Part shown: piece by piece, positions 47,546 through 56,114 of the stretch
Numbering within the stretch: position 1 is the stretch's first letter
Layout: every line of letters starts with the position of its first letter
Assembly: GCF_015101885.1 (NCBI RefSeq)
Contig: NZ_CP062941.1
Span: 3,410,001-3,474,000 of the forward strand
DNA from: Massilia litorea
GTDB taxonomy: Bacteria; Pseudomonadota; Gammaproteobacteria; Burkholderiales; Burkholderiaceae_D
Direction: 5' to 3'
Length of the DNA: 64,000 nucleotides
Program-made: the position numbers and the translations under genes
Notes under the pieces: generated by a model
The model's input: the letters and a program-made list of their open reading frames with translations, nothing else
Told to the model about the DNA's origin: nothing
The model's database searches: none

Positions 47546-48627
47546 GGGAGCCTCCTTCCGGCCGGATTGGGAAGCGCCACCATCGACTGGAAGACGTGGC
47601 GCTTGTATGCGTCGTTGGTGGCGGCGACCTTGTTGTCGTCGCCATTGGCCTTGTGGCCGAGCACATAGACCTTGTCGTCCTTGTAGCCGGCGGTCGCAAC
47701 GGCGTTGCGCGCCAGGACGTGCAGCCTGACCGCTACCGCGCTGCGCCAGTTCGCCACCGCGCAGGCGGCAGCGGCGCAGCCGGACGCGGCCGCGGGGTCG
47801 GCGGTGCCGAGGTCGGCGACGCCGTTGCCGCCGGCGGGCGCCAGGTCGAGGCCGTATTCGAGCTGCAGGTTCTCGATGCCTTCGGCCAGCGGCACGATGT
47901 TCCAGGCGACGTTCACGCCATCGCTGGACAGTTCGGCGCGCTTGAGGGTCGGGATGCCGTCCTTGCCCTGGTTGTTGTTGGCGACAAAATAGATGTGGGT
48001 GCGATAGCGCCGGATCGCCGCGGGCGTGCCGCTGGCCGCGACCGGGGTGCAGTCGCGCCCATGCCGGGTGAGCCCGGCCGTCCCGAGCGTGAGGGCGTAG
48101 AAATCGGCGCTGTTCGGCGAGTCCAGTTCGCTGGCGTTACTGCACAGCGAGGCCTGGAAGAAGGGGCCGCCGGCGGCGACCGGATCGCAGCCGGGCTGGC
48201 CGGCGATGCAGGTGGCCGTATGGCGCACCACGAGCGCGTCGGTGCCGGCGCGCACGTCCTTGAGGCAGCCCAGGCCCGCGGCATCGCCGTCCACGCCCTG
48301 GACCGCCAGCGCCAGGCCCGCCTTCAGCTCGTCCAGGCTGGCGGCGCAGGGCGGCGGCAGCGCCGCCGGCGAAGCCAGCACGGTCGGATCGAACTCGGCG
48401 TAATAACCGGCGTTGCGCAGGTCGGCGGTCATCAGGTCGATCGCATAGCGGCCGTTTTCGACCTGGCGGTGCGCCTTTTCGATTTCGGCCTGGGCACGCG
48501 TGTTCTTGACGAACATGCCGGACAGGCCCGCGAGCAGGGCCAGGCCGATCGCCACCGCGATCAGGAGTTCGGCCAGCGAAAAGCCGCGCGCACGGCGGGC
48601 GGACGGCAAGGGGCGCATGCGGGTCAT
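47542..48627 (-). CDS. pilW: Minor pilin PilW
   Basis: A 361-residue minor pilin with a prepilin helix (GFSLAELLIAVAIGLALLAGLSG; Gly at the cleavage site, Glu at +5). The large C-terminal domain has Cys pairs. The ATG at 48627 follows GAGGAG. It lies 9 bp after pilV. Confidence 0.9.
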   Translation of the reverse strand: MTRMRPLPSARRARGFSLAELLIAVAIGLALLAGLSGMFVKNTRAQAEIEKAHRQVENGRYAIDLMTADLRNAGYYAEFDPTVLASPAALPPPCAASLDELKAGLALAVQGVDGDAAGLGCLKDVRAGTDALVVRHTATCIAGQPGCDPVAAGGPFFQASLCSNASELDSPNSADFYALTLGTAGLTRHGRDCTPVAASGTPAAIRRYRTHIYFVANNNQGKDGIPTLKRAELSSDGVNVAWNIVPLAEGIENLQLEYGLDLAPAGGNGVADLGTADPAAASGCAAAACAVANWRSAVAVRLHVLARNAVATAGYKDDKVYVLGHKANGDDNKVAATNDAYKRHVFQSMVALPNPAGRRLP

Positions 48628-48636
48628 GGCCGCTCC

Positions 48637-49221
48637 TCAGACGCAGGTCGGCAAGCCGACCGCGACCCGTGCCGAGATGACGCGGCGGTTGGTGTCGGCG
48701 CCGTAGGCGTCCTTGCCGCAGCTTTGCGCCGGCGCCCGTGTCGCGTGCCGGCCCTGCCAGGCGACGCTGACCAGGTAGACGGCGGGCGTGCACACGCCGG
48801 CCGCTTCGTTCTTCTCGCGTACCCGCTCGATGCAGCCGCGGGCGCCTTCCATCGCGCCGCCGAGGACGCCGGAACGCTGCTCGGCCGCCCCCTTCAGGGC
48901 CGCGCTCCACTCGCACTTGTCGCGCGCGCTGCCGGCCGCCTGGGCGCTGCAGTCGGGGTCCAGGCCGTCGCTGGTGCCGAGCGGCCTGGCCGTGACATAG
49001 GCGTCGGCATCCAGGCTGTTGCCGCTCAGGCGAGATTGCATGTCCTGCAGCAGCACGGCGGCCTGGGCACGCTGGTAGGACTCGATCGACCCGACCTGGG
49101 CCTTGCTCTGGAAGGCGGCCAGGCCGAGCAGGCCGAAGGCGAGCACCACCATCGTGACCAGCACTTCGATCAGGCTCACGCCGCGCTGGCGGGCGGGAAG
49201 GGGGAAGGAGAGGTCGCTCAT
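48637..49221 (-). CDS. pilV: Minor pilin PilV
   Basis: A 194-residue minor pilin with prepilin helix GVSLIEVLVTMVVLAFGLLGLAAFQ (Glu at +5). The rest is compact with several Cys. It stands between fimT (4 bp apart) and pilW. Confidence 0.9.
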   Translation of the reverse strand: MSDLSFPLPARQRGVSLIEVLVTMVVLAFGLLGLAAFQSKAQVGSIESYQRAQAAVLLQDMQSRLSGNSLDADAYVTARPLGTSDGLDPDCSAQAAGSARDKCEWSAALKGAAEQRSGVLGGAMEGARGCIERVREKNEAAGVCTPAVYLVSVAWQGRHATRAPAQSCGKDAYGADTNRRVISARVAVGLPTCV

Positions 49222-49225
49222 GGCA

Positions 49226-49699
49226 TCAGCAGGTGGAGGTGGTCTGGTTCGGACGGCCGGACAGGTCGAGGCGCACGCAGCGGTGCTGGCCGTTGCCGCT
49301 CAGGGCGATGTCGAAGGCCGGCGCGGCGCCGCCCTTGACGCGACCGTTGGGCAGGAACACCACACTGGCCGGACCGGACACGGTGGCGCCGACCACCGCC
49401 GGGTGGTCGTCGAGCTTGCGGCTGGCGTCGCCGGGGGCGGCGATGCTCCAGCCGGACTGCCATTGCTGCGCGGTGACCGGCGCCAGCGTCACCTCGGCGT
49501 TGCGCTTGATCGCTTCGCTGCGGGCACGCGACAGGGAGGCATACAGTTCGCTGCTGACGCTGCGCGAACGCGCGGAGGCGATCATCGACGAGAATGCCGG
49601 GGCGGCCACCGAGGCCAGGATCGCGACGATGGCCACCACCGCCAGCAGCTCGGGCATGGTGAAGCCGCGCGCCGGGCGCCGCAAGGCCGGGCTTACCAT
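49226..49699 (-). CDS. fimT: GspH/FimT family pseudopilin
   Basis: A 157-residue pseudopilin with helix GFTMPELLAVVAIVAILASVAAPAF and the GspH-like domain (ELYASLSRARSEAIKRNAEVTL, GWSIAAPG, LSGRPNQTT). It overlaps the pilE-like gene by 7 bp and is the second gene of the operon. Confidence 0.9.
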   Translation of the reverse strand: MVSPALRRPARGFTMPELLAVVAIVAILASVAAPAFSSMIASARSRSVSSELYASLSRARSEAIKRNAEVTLAPVTAQQWQSGWSIAAPGDASRKLDDHPAVVGATVSGPASVVFLPNGRVKGGAAPAFDIALSGNGQHRCVRLDLSGRPNQTTSTC

Positions 49700-50109
49700 T
49701 TGTCCGCCGGGCTGCGGGTGCCCGCGCTGTCGATCGAGAGTTCCTTGTCGGCGACCTGCGAGCCGCCCGCGACCGGGGTGGCGGTGATCTTGAACGAGGA
49801 CGGCGGTCCATCGGTCAAGGCGATCTTGATCGTGTACTTGGCCGATACGACGGCGGGCGTCGTCATGCCCAGGTCGTTCACGCTGGCGGCATAGCTGCGC
49901 GAGTCGGCAAGATACTGCGCCTGCGCCTGCGCCAGGTCCATCATGTGCACCTGGGCGGCGACGCGGTTGGTCTTGACCAGGTATTTGGTGTACGTGGGGT
50001 AGCCGATCGCGGCGATGATGGCGATGATCGCGACGACGACCATCAGCTCGATCAGGCTGAAGCCCGGGGCTGGCGCGCGCGCGTGGCGCAGTGTCCTGGC
50101 GTGTGGCAT
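49693..50109 (-). CDS. pilE: Type IV pilin-like protein PilE
   Basis: A 138-residue pilin: GFSLIELMVVVAIIAIIAAIGYPTYTKYL is the normal prepilin helix (Gly/Phe cleavage, Glu at +5), followed by a short globular domain with AQAQAQYLADSRSYA. AAGGA lies before the ATG at 50109. It is the first gene of the operon; in Pseudomonas the similar pilE is last. It is a minor or secondary pilin; a major pilin gene is expected elsewhere. Confidence 0.9.
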   Translation of the reverse strand: MPHARTLRHARAPAPGFSLIELMVVVAIIAIIAAIGYPTYTKYLVKTNRVAAQVHMMDLAQAQAQYLADSRSYAASVNDLGMTTPAVVSAKYTIKIALTDGPPSSFKITATPVAGGSQVADKELSIDSAGTRSPADKW

Positions 50110-50325
50110 GGCGTATCCTTGAGGGTGAATGTTGCCCAGTATAAACAAGTAAGCTGTCATTTCGCTGAAAATTTCCTGACGGAAAGCTGACAGCGTGGCG
50201 TGGACGCAGCGCCCGGCCGGCGCCCCGCAGCCCCGGGGCAGGCGCCGCCGAATCAGTTCACACAAGCCCCGGGAGACCCGGTAAAATCGAGGGTTTTGCA
50301 AGGACCCACCGCTTTGGCCGAGACT

Positions 50326-51999
50326 ATGGATACCGATACCGCAGCACACATTCCAGCATCGACTGAGCTCGAGTCGACCGACAGCGCTTCGGCAAGCAAG
50401 TCGTCCGCCGTGATCGCGAACGAAGTGGCGCGCCGCCGCACCTTCGGCATCATTTCCCACCCCGACGCGGGTAAGACCACGCTGACCGAGAAGCTGCTGC
50501 TGTTCTCGGGCGCGATCCAGCTCGCCGGTACGGTCAAGGGCCGCAAGAGCGGCCGCCATGCGACCTCCGACTGGATGGACATCGAGAAGCAGCGCGGCAT
50601 TTCGGTCGCCTCCTCGGTGATGCAGTTCGAGTTCCGCGACCACGTGATCAACCTGCTCGACACCCCTGGCCACCAGGACTTCTCGGAAGACACCTACCGC
50701 GTGCTGACGGCGGTCGACTCTGCCCTGATGGTGATCGACGCGGCCAAGGGCGTGGAAGCGCAGACGATCAAGCTGCTCGACGTTTGCCGCATGCGCAATA
50801 CGCCGATCGTCACCTTCATGAACAAGCTCGACCGCGAGACGCGCGACCCGCTCGAGCTGCTCGACGAACTGGAATCGGTGCTGAAGATCGAGTGCGCCCC
50901 GGTGACCTGGCCGATCGGCATGGGCAAGAACTTCCGCGGCGTGTACCACCTGCTGAACGACGAGATCATGCTGTTCAAGGCCGGCGAAGAAAAAGCCGAC
51001 GGCGCCTTCGAGATCATCAAGGGCATCGACAACCCGAAGCTGGCGCAGATGTTCCCGCTCGAGATCGAGCAACTCAAAATGGAAGTGGAGCTGGTGCACG
51101 GCGCCTCGCACCCGTTCGACCTCGAACGCTTCCTGTCGGGCGTGCAGACGCCGGTCTTCTTCGGCTCGGCCATCAACAACTTCGGCGTGCGCGAGATCCT
51201 CTCGGCGCTGGTCGACTGGGCGCCGGGCCCGCGCGAACGCGACGCCACCGTGCGCGCCGTCGAGCCGGGCGAGCCGAAGTTCAGCGGTTTCGTGTTTAAA
51301 ATCCAGGCCAACATGGACCCGGCCCACCGCGACCGCATCGCCTTCCTGCGCGTCTGCTCGGGGCGTTTCGAAAAGGGCATGAAGGTCAAGCACCTGCGCC
51401 TGGGACGTGAAGTCAAATTGTCGTCGGTGGTGACCTTCATGGCCTCCTCGCGCGAGCAGGTGGAAGAGGCCTATGCGGGCGACATCATCGGCCTGCCGAA
51501 CCACGGCAACATGCAGATCGGCGACAGCTTCTCGGAAGGCGAGATGCTGACCTTTACCGGCATCCCGTACTTCGCGCCGGACCTGTTCCGCACGGTGCGC
51601 ATCCGTAACCCGCTCAAGATGAAGCAGCTCCACAAAGGCTTGCAGCAGCTGGGCGAGGAGGGCGCGGTGCAGGTCTTCAAGCCGGTGCTGGGTTCGGACC
51701 TGATCCTGGGCGCGGTCGGCGTGCTGCAGTTCGAAGTGGTGGCGAGCCGCCTGTTGAACGAATACGGGGTCGACGCCGTCTTCGAGGGATCGAGCATCAG
51801 CAGCGCGCGCTGGGTGTCCTCGGACGACAAGAAGTCGCTGGCCGACTTCGAGACCCAGCTCGGCCACAACGTGGCCTACGACGCGGCCGGCAACCTGGCC
51901 TACCTGGCGACTTCCGGCGTGAACCTGCGCCTGACCCAGGAGCGCTGGCCGAAGCTGACCTTCCACGCGACCCGCGAGCACGCGGCGAAGCTGGGGTAA
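50326..51999 (+). CDS. prfC: Peptide chain release factor 3
   Basis: A 557-residue GTPase that recycles RF1/RF2. G1 motif [16 protein letters not shown]3 DTPGHQ, G4 NKLD and the C-terminal domains are in order. The N-terminal tail of about 30 residues before FGIISHPD is longer than in E. coli RF3 (529 residues). The ATG at 50326 is the preferred start: the reading frame is open upstream but the sequence there is noncoding-like. It is closed by a terminator at 52019-52045. Confidence 0.95.
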   Translation: MDTDTAAHIPASTELESTDSASASKSSAVIANEVARRRTFGIISHPDAGKTTLTEKLLLFSGAIQLAGTVKGRKSGRHATSDWMDIEKQRGISVASSVMQFEFRDHVINLLDTPGHQDFSEDTYRVLTAVDSALMVIDAAKGVEAQTIKLLDVCRMRNTPIVTFMNKLDRETRDPLELLDELESVLKIECAPVTWPIGMGKNFRGVYHLLNDEIMLFKAGEEKADGAFEIIKGIDNPKLAQMFPLEIEQLKMEVELVHGASHPFDLERFLSGVQTPVFFGSAINNFGVREILSALVDWAPGPRERDATVRAVEPGEPKFSGFVFKIQANMDPAHRDRIAFLRVCSGRFEKGMKVKHLRLGREVKLSSVVTFMASSREQVEEAYAGDIIGLPNHGNMQIGDSFSEGEMLTFTGIPYFAPDLFRTVRIRNPLKMKQLHKGLQQLGEEGAVQVFKPVLGSDLILGAVGVLQFEVVASRLLNEYGVDAVFEGSSISSARWVSSDDKKSLADFETQLGHNVAYDAAGNLAYLATSGVNLRLTQERWPKLTFHATREHAAKLG

Positions 52000-52018
52000 G
52001 CTTCGCTTGTGGATGAAG

Positions 52019-52045
52019 AAGCCGGCAGCTTGCCGGCTTTTTTTT
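52019..52045 (+). terminator. Intrinsic terminator of prfC
   Basis: AAGCCGGCA, loop GCT, TGCCGGCTT with an eight-T run, 20 bp after the stop. Confidence 0.9.
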
Positions 52046-52245
52046 GTCCGGTTGTCTGGAATTATCCACCCGCAGGGGGGTGTTGATCCGCCTCAACAGC
52101 GCGGCCGGGCCGATGCCGTAGATTGGTCAAATGCGTTGAAGAAATATCGCGCATTTCGACTGCGAGGCCATCATGCACACCTACCGAGCTTTCCCCGCCG
52201 CGGCCGCCTGCGCCGCACCGGTTTTCCTGATGAGGGGGTGCTGAC

Positions 52246-53961
52246 ATGCTGTCCCGCCTGAAGCTCGGTCCCAAGCTGCTGCTGGCGCCCGCCATCGTGC
52301 TGGTGCTGCTGGTGTTGCTGTCCTGCGGCGCCTGGTACGCGATGGTGCGCCAGAACGCCTCGCTGGAAGACATCGTCGGACGCCGCGCGGCCCACATGCG
52401 CGCCGCCGGCGAGCTGGTGTCCACCGCCCAGCGTGGGCATGCCGAAATCTACCAGCTGCACACCTGGATCGGCGGCAGTTTCCCGAAAAGCCGGATCGAG
52501 CCCCTGATCCACGATATCCACCGCCAGCATGCGCTCACCGAAGCAGGCCTGGTGCGCCTGGCGCGCATGACGCCGCCGAACGGCGCCGAGCGGCAGCTGG
52601 TCGATGGCGCCGCCTCGGCCCACACACGCTACGTGCAGGCTGTGCGCGACGTGATCGAAATCGCGCGCGACGACCAGTCGATCAGCGCCAACGCCATGAG
52701 CAAGGCGGAAACCGCCTTTTCCGACCTCGCCCAGCGCCTGAACGCCCTGGCGCAGCTCGAGCAGTCGCTGTCGCAGGAGGCCTCGAACAGCGCCGCCGCC
52801 GATTTCCGGGCCGTCGCCTGGCTGATGCCGAGCGTGATCCTGCTGGCGATCGTGGTCTCGCTCGGGATCACGGTGGCGGTGCGGCGCGCCCTGCTCGACG
52901 AGATCCGCGGCATCGGGGCGGCCGTGGTGGACCTCGCCAGCGGCGACCTGACCGTCAAGGACCGGGTCTACGGCAAGGACGAGATCGCGGAAACCTCGCG
53001 CGCCCTGGATGCCAGCATCCGCAACCTGAACGGCACCCTGCGTACGATCCTCGAGTCGGCGCGCTCGATCGGCTCGGCCTCGCGCGACCTGGCGCTGGGC
53101 AACCTGAACCTGACCACGCGTGCCGTGTTCCGCGCCAGTTCGCTCGAGCACACGGCGTCCTCGATGCAGGAACTGGCGGCCACCGTGCACCTCACCGCCG
53201 ACAGCGCACAGGCCGCCAACCTGCTCGCCGCCTCGGCCTCGAACGTCGCCCAGCAGGGCGGCAACGTGGCCGAGCGCCTGGTGACGACGATGGCGTCGGT
53301 CAAGGGCAGCGCCTGCCGGGTCGACGAAATCACCCGGCAGATCGACGCCATCGCCGTCGAGACCGGGACGCTGGCGCTGAACGCGGCGCTCGAGGCGGCG
53401 CGCGGCGGCGATAACGGGCGCGAGTTCGCGCTGGTGGCGGGCGAGGTGCGCACGCTGGCCCTGCGTACCGGCGCCGCGGCGCGCGAGATCCGCGAACTGA
53501 TCGAGCAGTCGGTGGCCGAGATCGAGGGCGGCACCGCCTTCGCCGCGCAGGCCGGGACCAGCATGGCGACAATCGCGGTGTCGGTCCAGCAGGTGGGCGA
53601 CATCATCAACCAGATCAGTTCCGCCAGCGCCGAGCAGGCCAGCGGGCTGTCGGAAGTGAACCAGGCGATCGTGCAGATGGACCAGGTCACGCAGCGCAAT
53701 TCCTCGCTGGTAGAAGAGGCGGCGGAAGCGGCGCGCACGCTGCAGATGCAGGCCCTGACCCTGTCGAAGGCGGTGGCCACCTTCCGGCTCGACGAGGCGG
53801 TCCAGCCGCCGGAACCGCCTTCGAGGCCGTCGAGCGTGGCCGAGATCGACATGCGCGACGTGTTGAAGGACGGCCGGCGCGACGCCAGCATCGCACCCAG
53901 GGTGGAGCGGCGCAAATCGCCGCGGCCCCATTTGCGCCTGGCGTCGCGCCGCGATTCGTAA
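52246..53961 (+). CDS. Methyl-accepting chemotaxis protein with unusual hairpin tip
   Basis: A 571-residue receptor. Helix at about residues 8-30, periplasmic four-helix-type sensor to about 180, second helix near 188-208, HAMP-like linker, then the signalling domain. The hairpin tip reads IDAIAVETGTLALNAALEAA then RGGDNGREFALVAGEV, whereas most receptors have FQTNILALNAAVEAARAGE; F, Q, N, I and the final A/E are all changed. No C-terminal WExxF tail is seen; it ends in a basic tail RRDS. A GAGGGGG ribosome site precedes the ATG. Confidence 0.9.
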   Translation: MLSRLKLGPKLLLAPAIVLVLLVLLSCGAWYAMVRQNASLEDIVGRRAAHMRAAGELVSTAQRGHAEIYQLHTWIGGSFPKSRIEPLIHDIHRQHALTEAGLVRLARMTPPNGAERQLVDGAASAHTRYVQAVRDVIEIARDDQSISANAMSKAETAFSDLAQRLNALAQLEQSLSQEASNSAAADFRAVAWLMPSVILLAIVVSLGITVAVRRALLDEIRGIGAAVVDLASGDLTVKDRVYGKDEIAETSRALDASIRNLNGTLRTILESARSIGSASRDLALGNLNLTTRAVFRASSLEHTASSMQELAATVHLTADSAQAANLLAASASNVAQQGGNVAERLVTTMASVKGSACRVDEITRQIDAIAVETGTLALNAALEAARGGDNGREFALVAGEVRTLALRTGAAAREIRELIEQSVAEIEGGTAFAAQAGTSMATIAVSVQQVGDIINQISSASAEQASGLSEVNQAIVQMDQVTQRNSSLVEEAAEAARTLQMQALTLSKAVATFRLDEAVQPPEPPSRPSSVAEIDMRDVLKDGRRDASIAPRVERRKSPRPHLRLASRRDS

Positions 53962-54167
53962 GCGGCTGCGCGAAGGTCCACGAAGGTCCCTTGGACGGCC
54001 GGCGCAATGCCGGCCGTTGTCAATACAAGTTCCGTATCACTTCAACAACGCGACAGGTTTTTACTCGTCCTGCTACCCTCCGGATATACAACCGCGGTGT
54101 GGAACCCGGTGCCAGGCAGTGTTTTCGCAGCCTGCGAATTCGCTTATTTATTTCAAAGGGTAAGGTC

Positions 54168-54608
54168 ATGACAGTAGAAACCCATCCATCCCGATTCAGC
54201 GTGACGTCGGCGGTGTTCAATTTGCTCGACCCGATACCGTTCGGGTTTTTCGTGGGCGCGCTGATTTTCGACGTCATCTATGCCAAAACCGCCAATGTGT
54301 TCTGGATGAAGAGTGCCGCCTGGCTGATCAGCATCGGGCTGGTGTTCGCGATCCTGCCCCAGCTGATCAATCTCGGCCGGGTCTGGTTCGGAAAGAACCG
54401 GGTCCGCGTCCGCGGCGAGAAAATCAATTTCTGGCTCAACGTGATCGCCATCGTGGCCGCGCTGATCAACGCCTTCGTGCACAGCCGGGACGCGTATGCG
54501 GTGATGCCCGCCGCCGTCTGGCTGTCGATCGCGACCGTGCTCGCAATGGGACTGGGGAGAATCATCCTGGCTGGGGAACAAACGCATATTCAAGGAGTCA
54601 GGCCGTGA
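54168..54608 (+). CDS. DUF2231-like membrane protein
   Basis: A 146-residue membrane protein with about four hydrophobic helices and the start FNLLDPIPFGFFVGALIFDVIYA, which matches DUF2231 proteins. The start ATG at 54168 follows AAGGGTAAGG. It overlaps the next gene by 4 bp (GTGA), so they are coupled. Such proteins are often next to PQQ- or haem-linked dehydrogenases and may anchor them or pass electrons; this is inference. Confidence 0.82.
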   Translation: MTVETHPSRFSVTSAVFNLLDPIPFGFFVGALIFDVIYAKTANVFWMKSAAWLISIGLVFAILPQLINLGRVWFGKNRVRVRGEKINFWLNVIAIVAALINAFVHSRDAYAVMPAAVWLSIATVLAMGLGRIILAGEQTHIQGVRP

Positions 54609-55930
54609 TCAAGCATAAGCAAGGGTGGTGGAATGCGCTGGGCCTGGTGGCCGTTTCTTCGCTGGTATTGACTGGCTGCGGAGACAAGGAAAGGGTGGAT
54701 CCCGCCAAGCAGGTTGGCGCCAATCCGGTGCTGCCGAAAGCGCAGGATTTCATGGTGCCGCCGATGCAGGTGCCCGATGGCGTGGGCTGGAAAGGCGATG
54801 CCGCGCCCAAGGTCCTTGCCGGGCTGAAGATCGAAAAGATCGCGTCCGGACTCCTGCATCCGCGCACGCTGCTGGTCCTGCCGAACGGGGACGTGCTGGT
54901 CGTGGAAGGAAACGGCCCCGGCGAGGAAGCCGTGACCACGCCGAAACAGGTCATCGCCGGCATGGTCAAAAGCAAATCCGGCAAGGGCGGCAAGGGCGGC
55001 AACCGCGTCACCCTGCTGCGCAAGAAGCCCGGCGGCAGCGGCGAGTGGGAACAGCACGTCTACATCGACAAGCTGCACTCGCCATTCGGCATCCAGCTCG
55101 TCGGCGACACCTTATATGTGGCGAACACCGGCAATATCATGAAGTATCGTTATACCCCGGGAGAGACCAGGATGTCCGACCCGGGCACCGAGCTGGGCGA
55201 CCTGCCGAGTACCGTCAACCACCACTGGACCAAAGCGCTGCTGGCCAGTCCCGATGGGCGCAAGCTGTATGTCGGCAGCGGTTCGAACAGCAATATCACG
55301 GAAAACGGCATGGAGGTGGAATACCGTCGCGCCGCCGTGCTGGAAGTCGATACCGCAACCGGCGGCAGCCGTGTGTTTGCCTCGGGCCTGCGCAATCCGA
55401 CCGGGCTGCAGTGGGAACCGACTTCCGGAAAACTCTGGGCCATCGTCAACGAGCGCGACGAAATCGGCGCGGACCTGGTTCCCGACTATATGACCTCGGT
55501 CCAGGAAAAGGGTTTCTATGGCTGGCCTTACAGCTATTTCGGCCAGCACGTCGACCACCGCGTCATGCCGCAGCGGCCGGACCTGGTCGCGAAAGCGATC
55601 AAGCCGGATTACGCCCTGGGATCGCACGTGGCCGCACTGGGACTGCTGTTTTATACCGGGAACGGGCTACCGCAATATAAGGGCGGTGCATTCGTCAGCG
55701 AGCACGGCAGCTGGGATCGCTCGCCGCTGAGCGGTTATCAGATCGTGTATGTGCCGTTTGCAAACGGCATGCCGTCCGGGCCGGCGCAGCCGGTCGTGAC
55801 GGGCTTCCATTCGGCCGACGAAAAATCCCTGTTCGGTGCGCCGGTCGGATTGGCCCAGGACGCGGAAGGGGCCTTGCTGTTTGCGGACGATGTGGGGAAT
55901 GTGGTCTGGCGGGTGACGGCGGCCAGGTAA
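54605..55930 (+). CDS. Sorbosone-dehydrogenase-like (PQQ-type propeller) lipoprotein
   Basis: A 441-residue lipoprotein (lipobox VLTGCGDKE, Cys at about residue 25). The propeller shows HPRTLLVLPNGDVLVVEGNG, HSPFGIQLVGDTLYVANTGN, ASGLRNPTGLQWEPTSGKLW, EKGFYGWPYSYFG and GAFVSEHGSWDRSPLSGYQI, the pattern of L-sorbosone/glucose dehydrogenases that use PQQ. The start is GTG overlapping the DUF2231 stop. The PQQ-binding site cannot be confirmed by eye. A broken relative is at 14251-15209. Confidence 0.88.
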   Translation: MIKHKQGWWNALGLVAVSSLVLTGCGDKERVDPAKQVGANPVLPKAQDFMVPPMQVPDGVGWKGDAAPKVLAGLKIEKIASGLLHPRTLLVLPNGDVLVVEGNGPGEEAVTTPKQVIAGMVKSKSGKGGKGGNRVTLLRKKPGGSGEWEQHVYIDKLHSPFGIQLVGDTLYVANTGNIMKYRYTPGETRMSDPGTELGDLPSTVNHHWTKALLASPDGRKLYVGSGSNSNITENGMEVEYRRAAVLEVDTATGGSRVFASGLRNPTGLQWEPTSGKLWAIVNERDEIGADLVPDYMTSVQEKGFYGWPYSYFGQHVDHRVMPQRPDLVAKAIKPDYALGSHVAALGLLFYTGNGLPQYKGGAFVSEHGSWDRSPLSGYQIVYVPFANGMPSGPAQPVVTGFHSADEKSLFGAPVGLAQDAEGALLFADDVGNVVWRVTAAR

Positions 55931-55994
55931 TATTTGCGTTTCGACCGGTCAGGCGCCGCAGCGCGTTACGCGGGCGCCGTCGGCCGTCGTGCAC

Positions 55995-56022
55995 CGTAGG
56001 GTGGGCTCTTGAGCCCACGCGT
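55995..56022. repeat. GTAGGGTGGGC-type palindromic repeat, single copy
   Basis: CGTAGGGTGGGCTCTTGAGC then CCACGCGT, forward orientation, between the sorbosone-dehydrogenase-like gene and the convergent gcvP. Confidence 0.8.
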
Positions 56023-56060
56023 TCGTGCCGCTCCGCAGTCCCACCATTCTTATAAACGAC

Positions 56061-56096
56061 AACGGCGGCGCAGAGATGACTCTCTGCGCCGCCGTT
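56061..56096. terminator. Perfect 16-bp inverted repeat between convergent genes
   Basis: AACGGCGGCGCAGAGA (56061-56076), loop TGAC, TCTCTGCGCCGCCGTT (56081-56096). A long, fully paired stem, probably the end of both the plus-strand dehydrogenase gene and the minus-strand gcv operon. Confidence 0.75.
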
Positions 56097-56114
56097 TGCC
56101 TTACCGATTAACGA

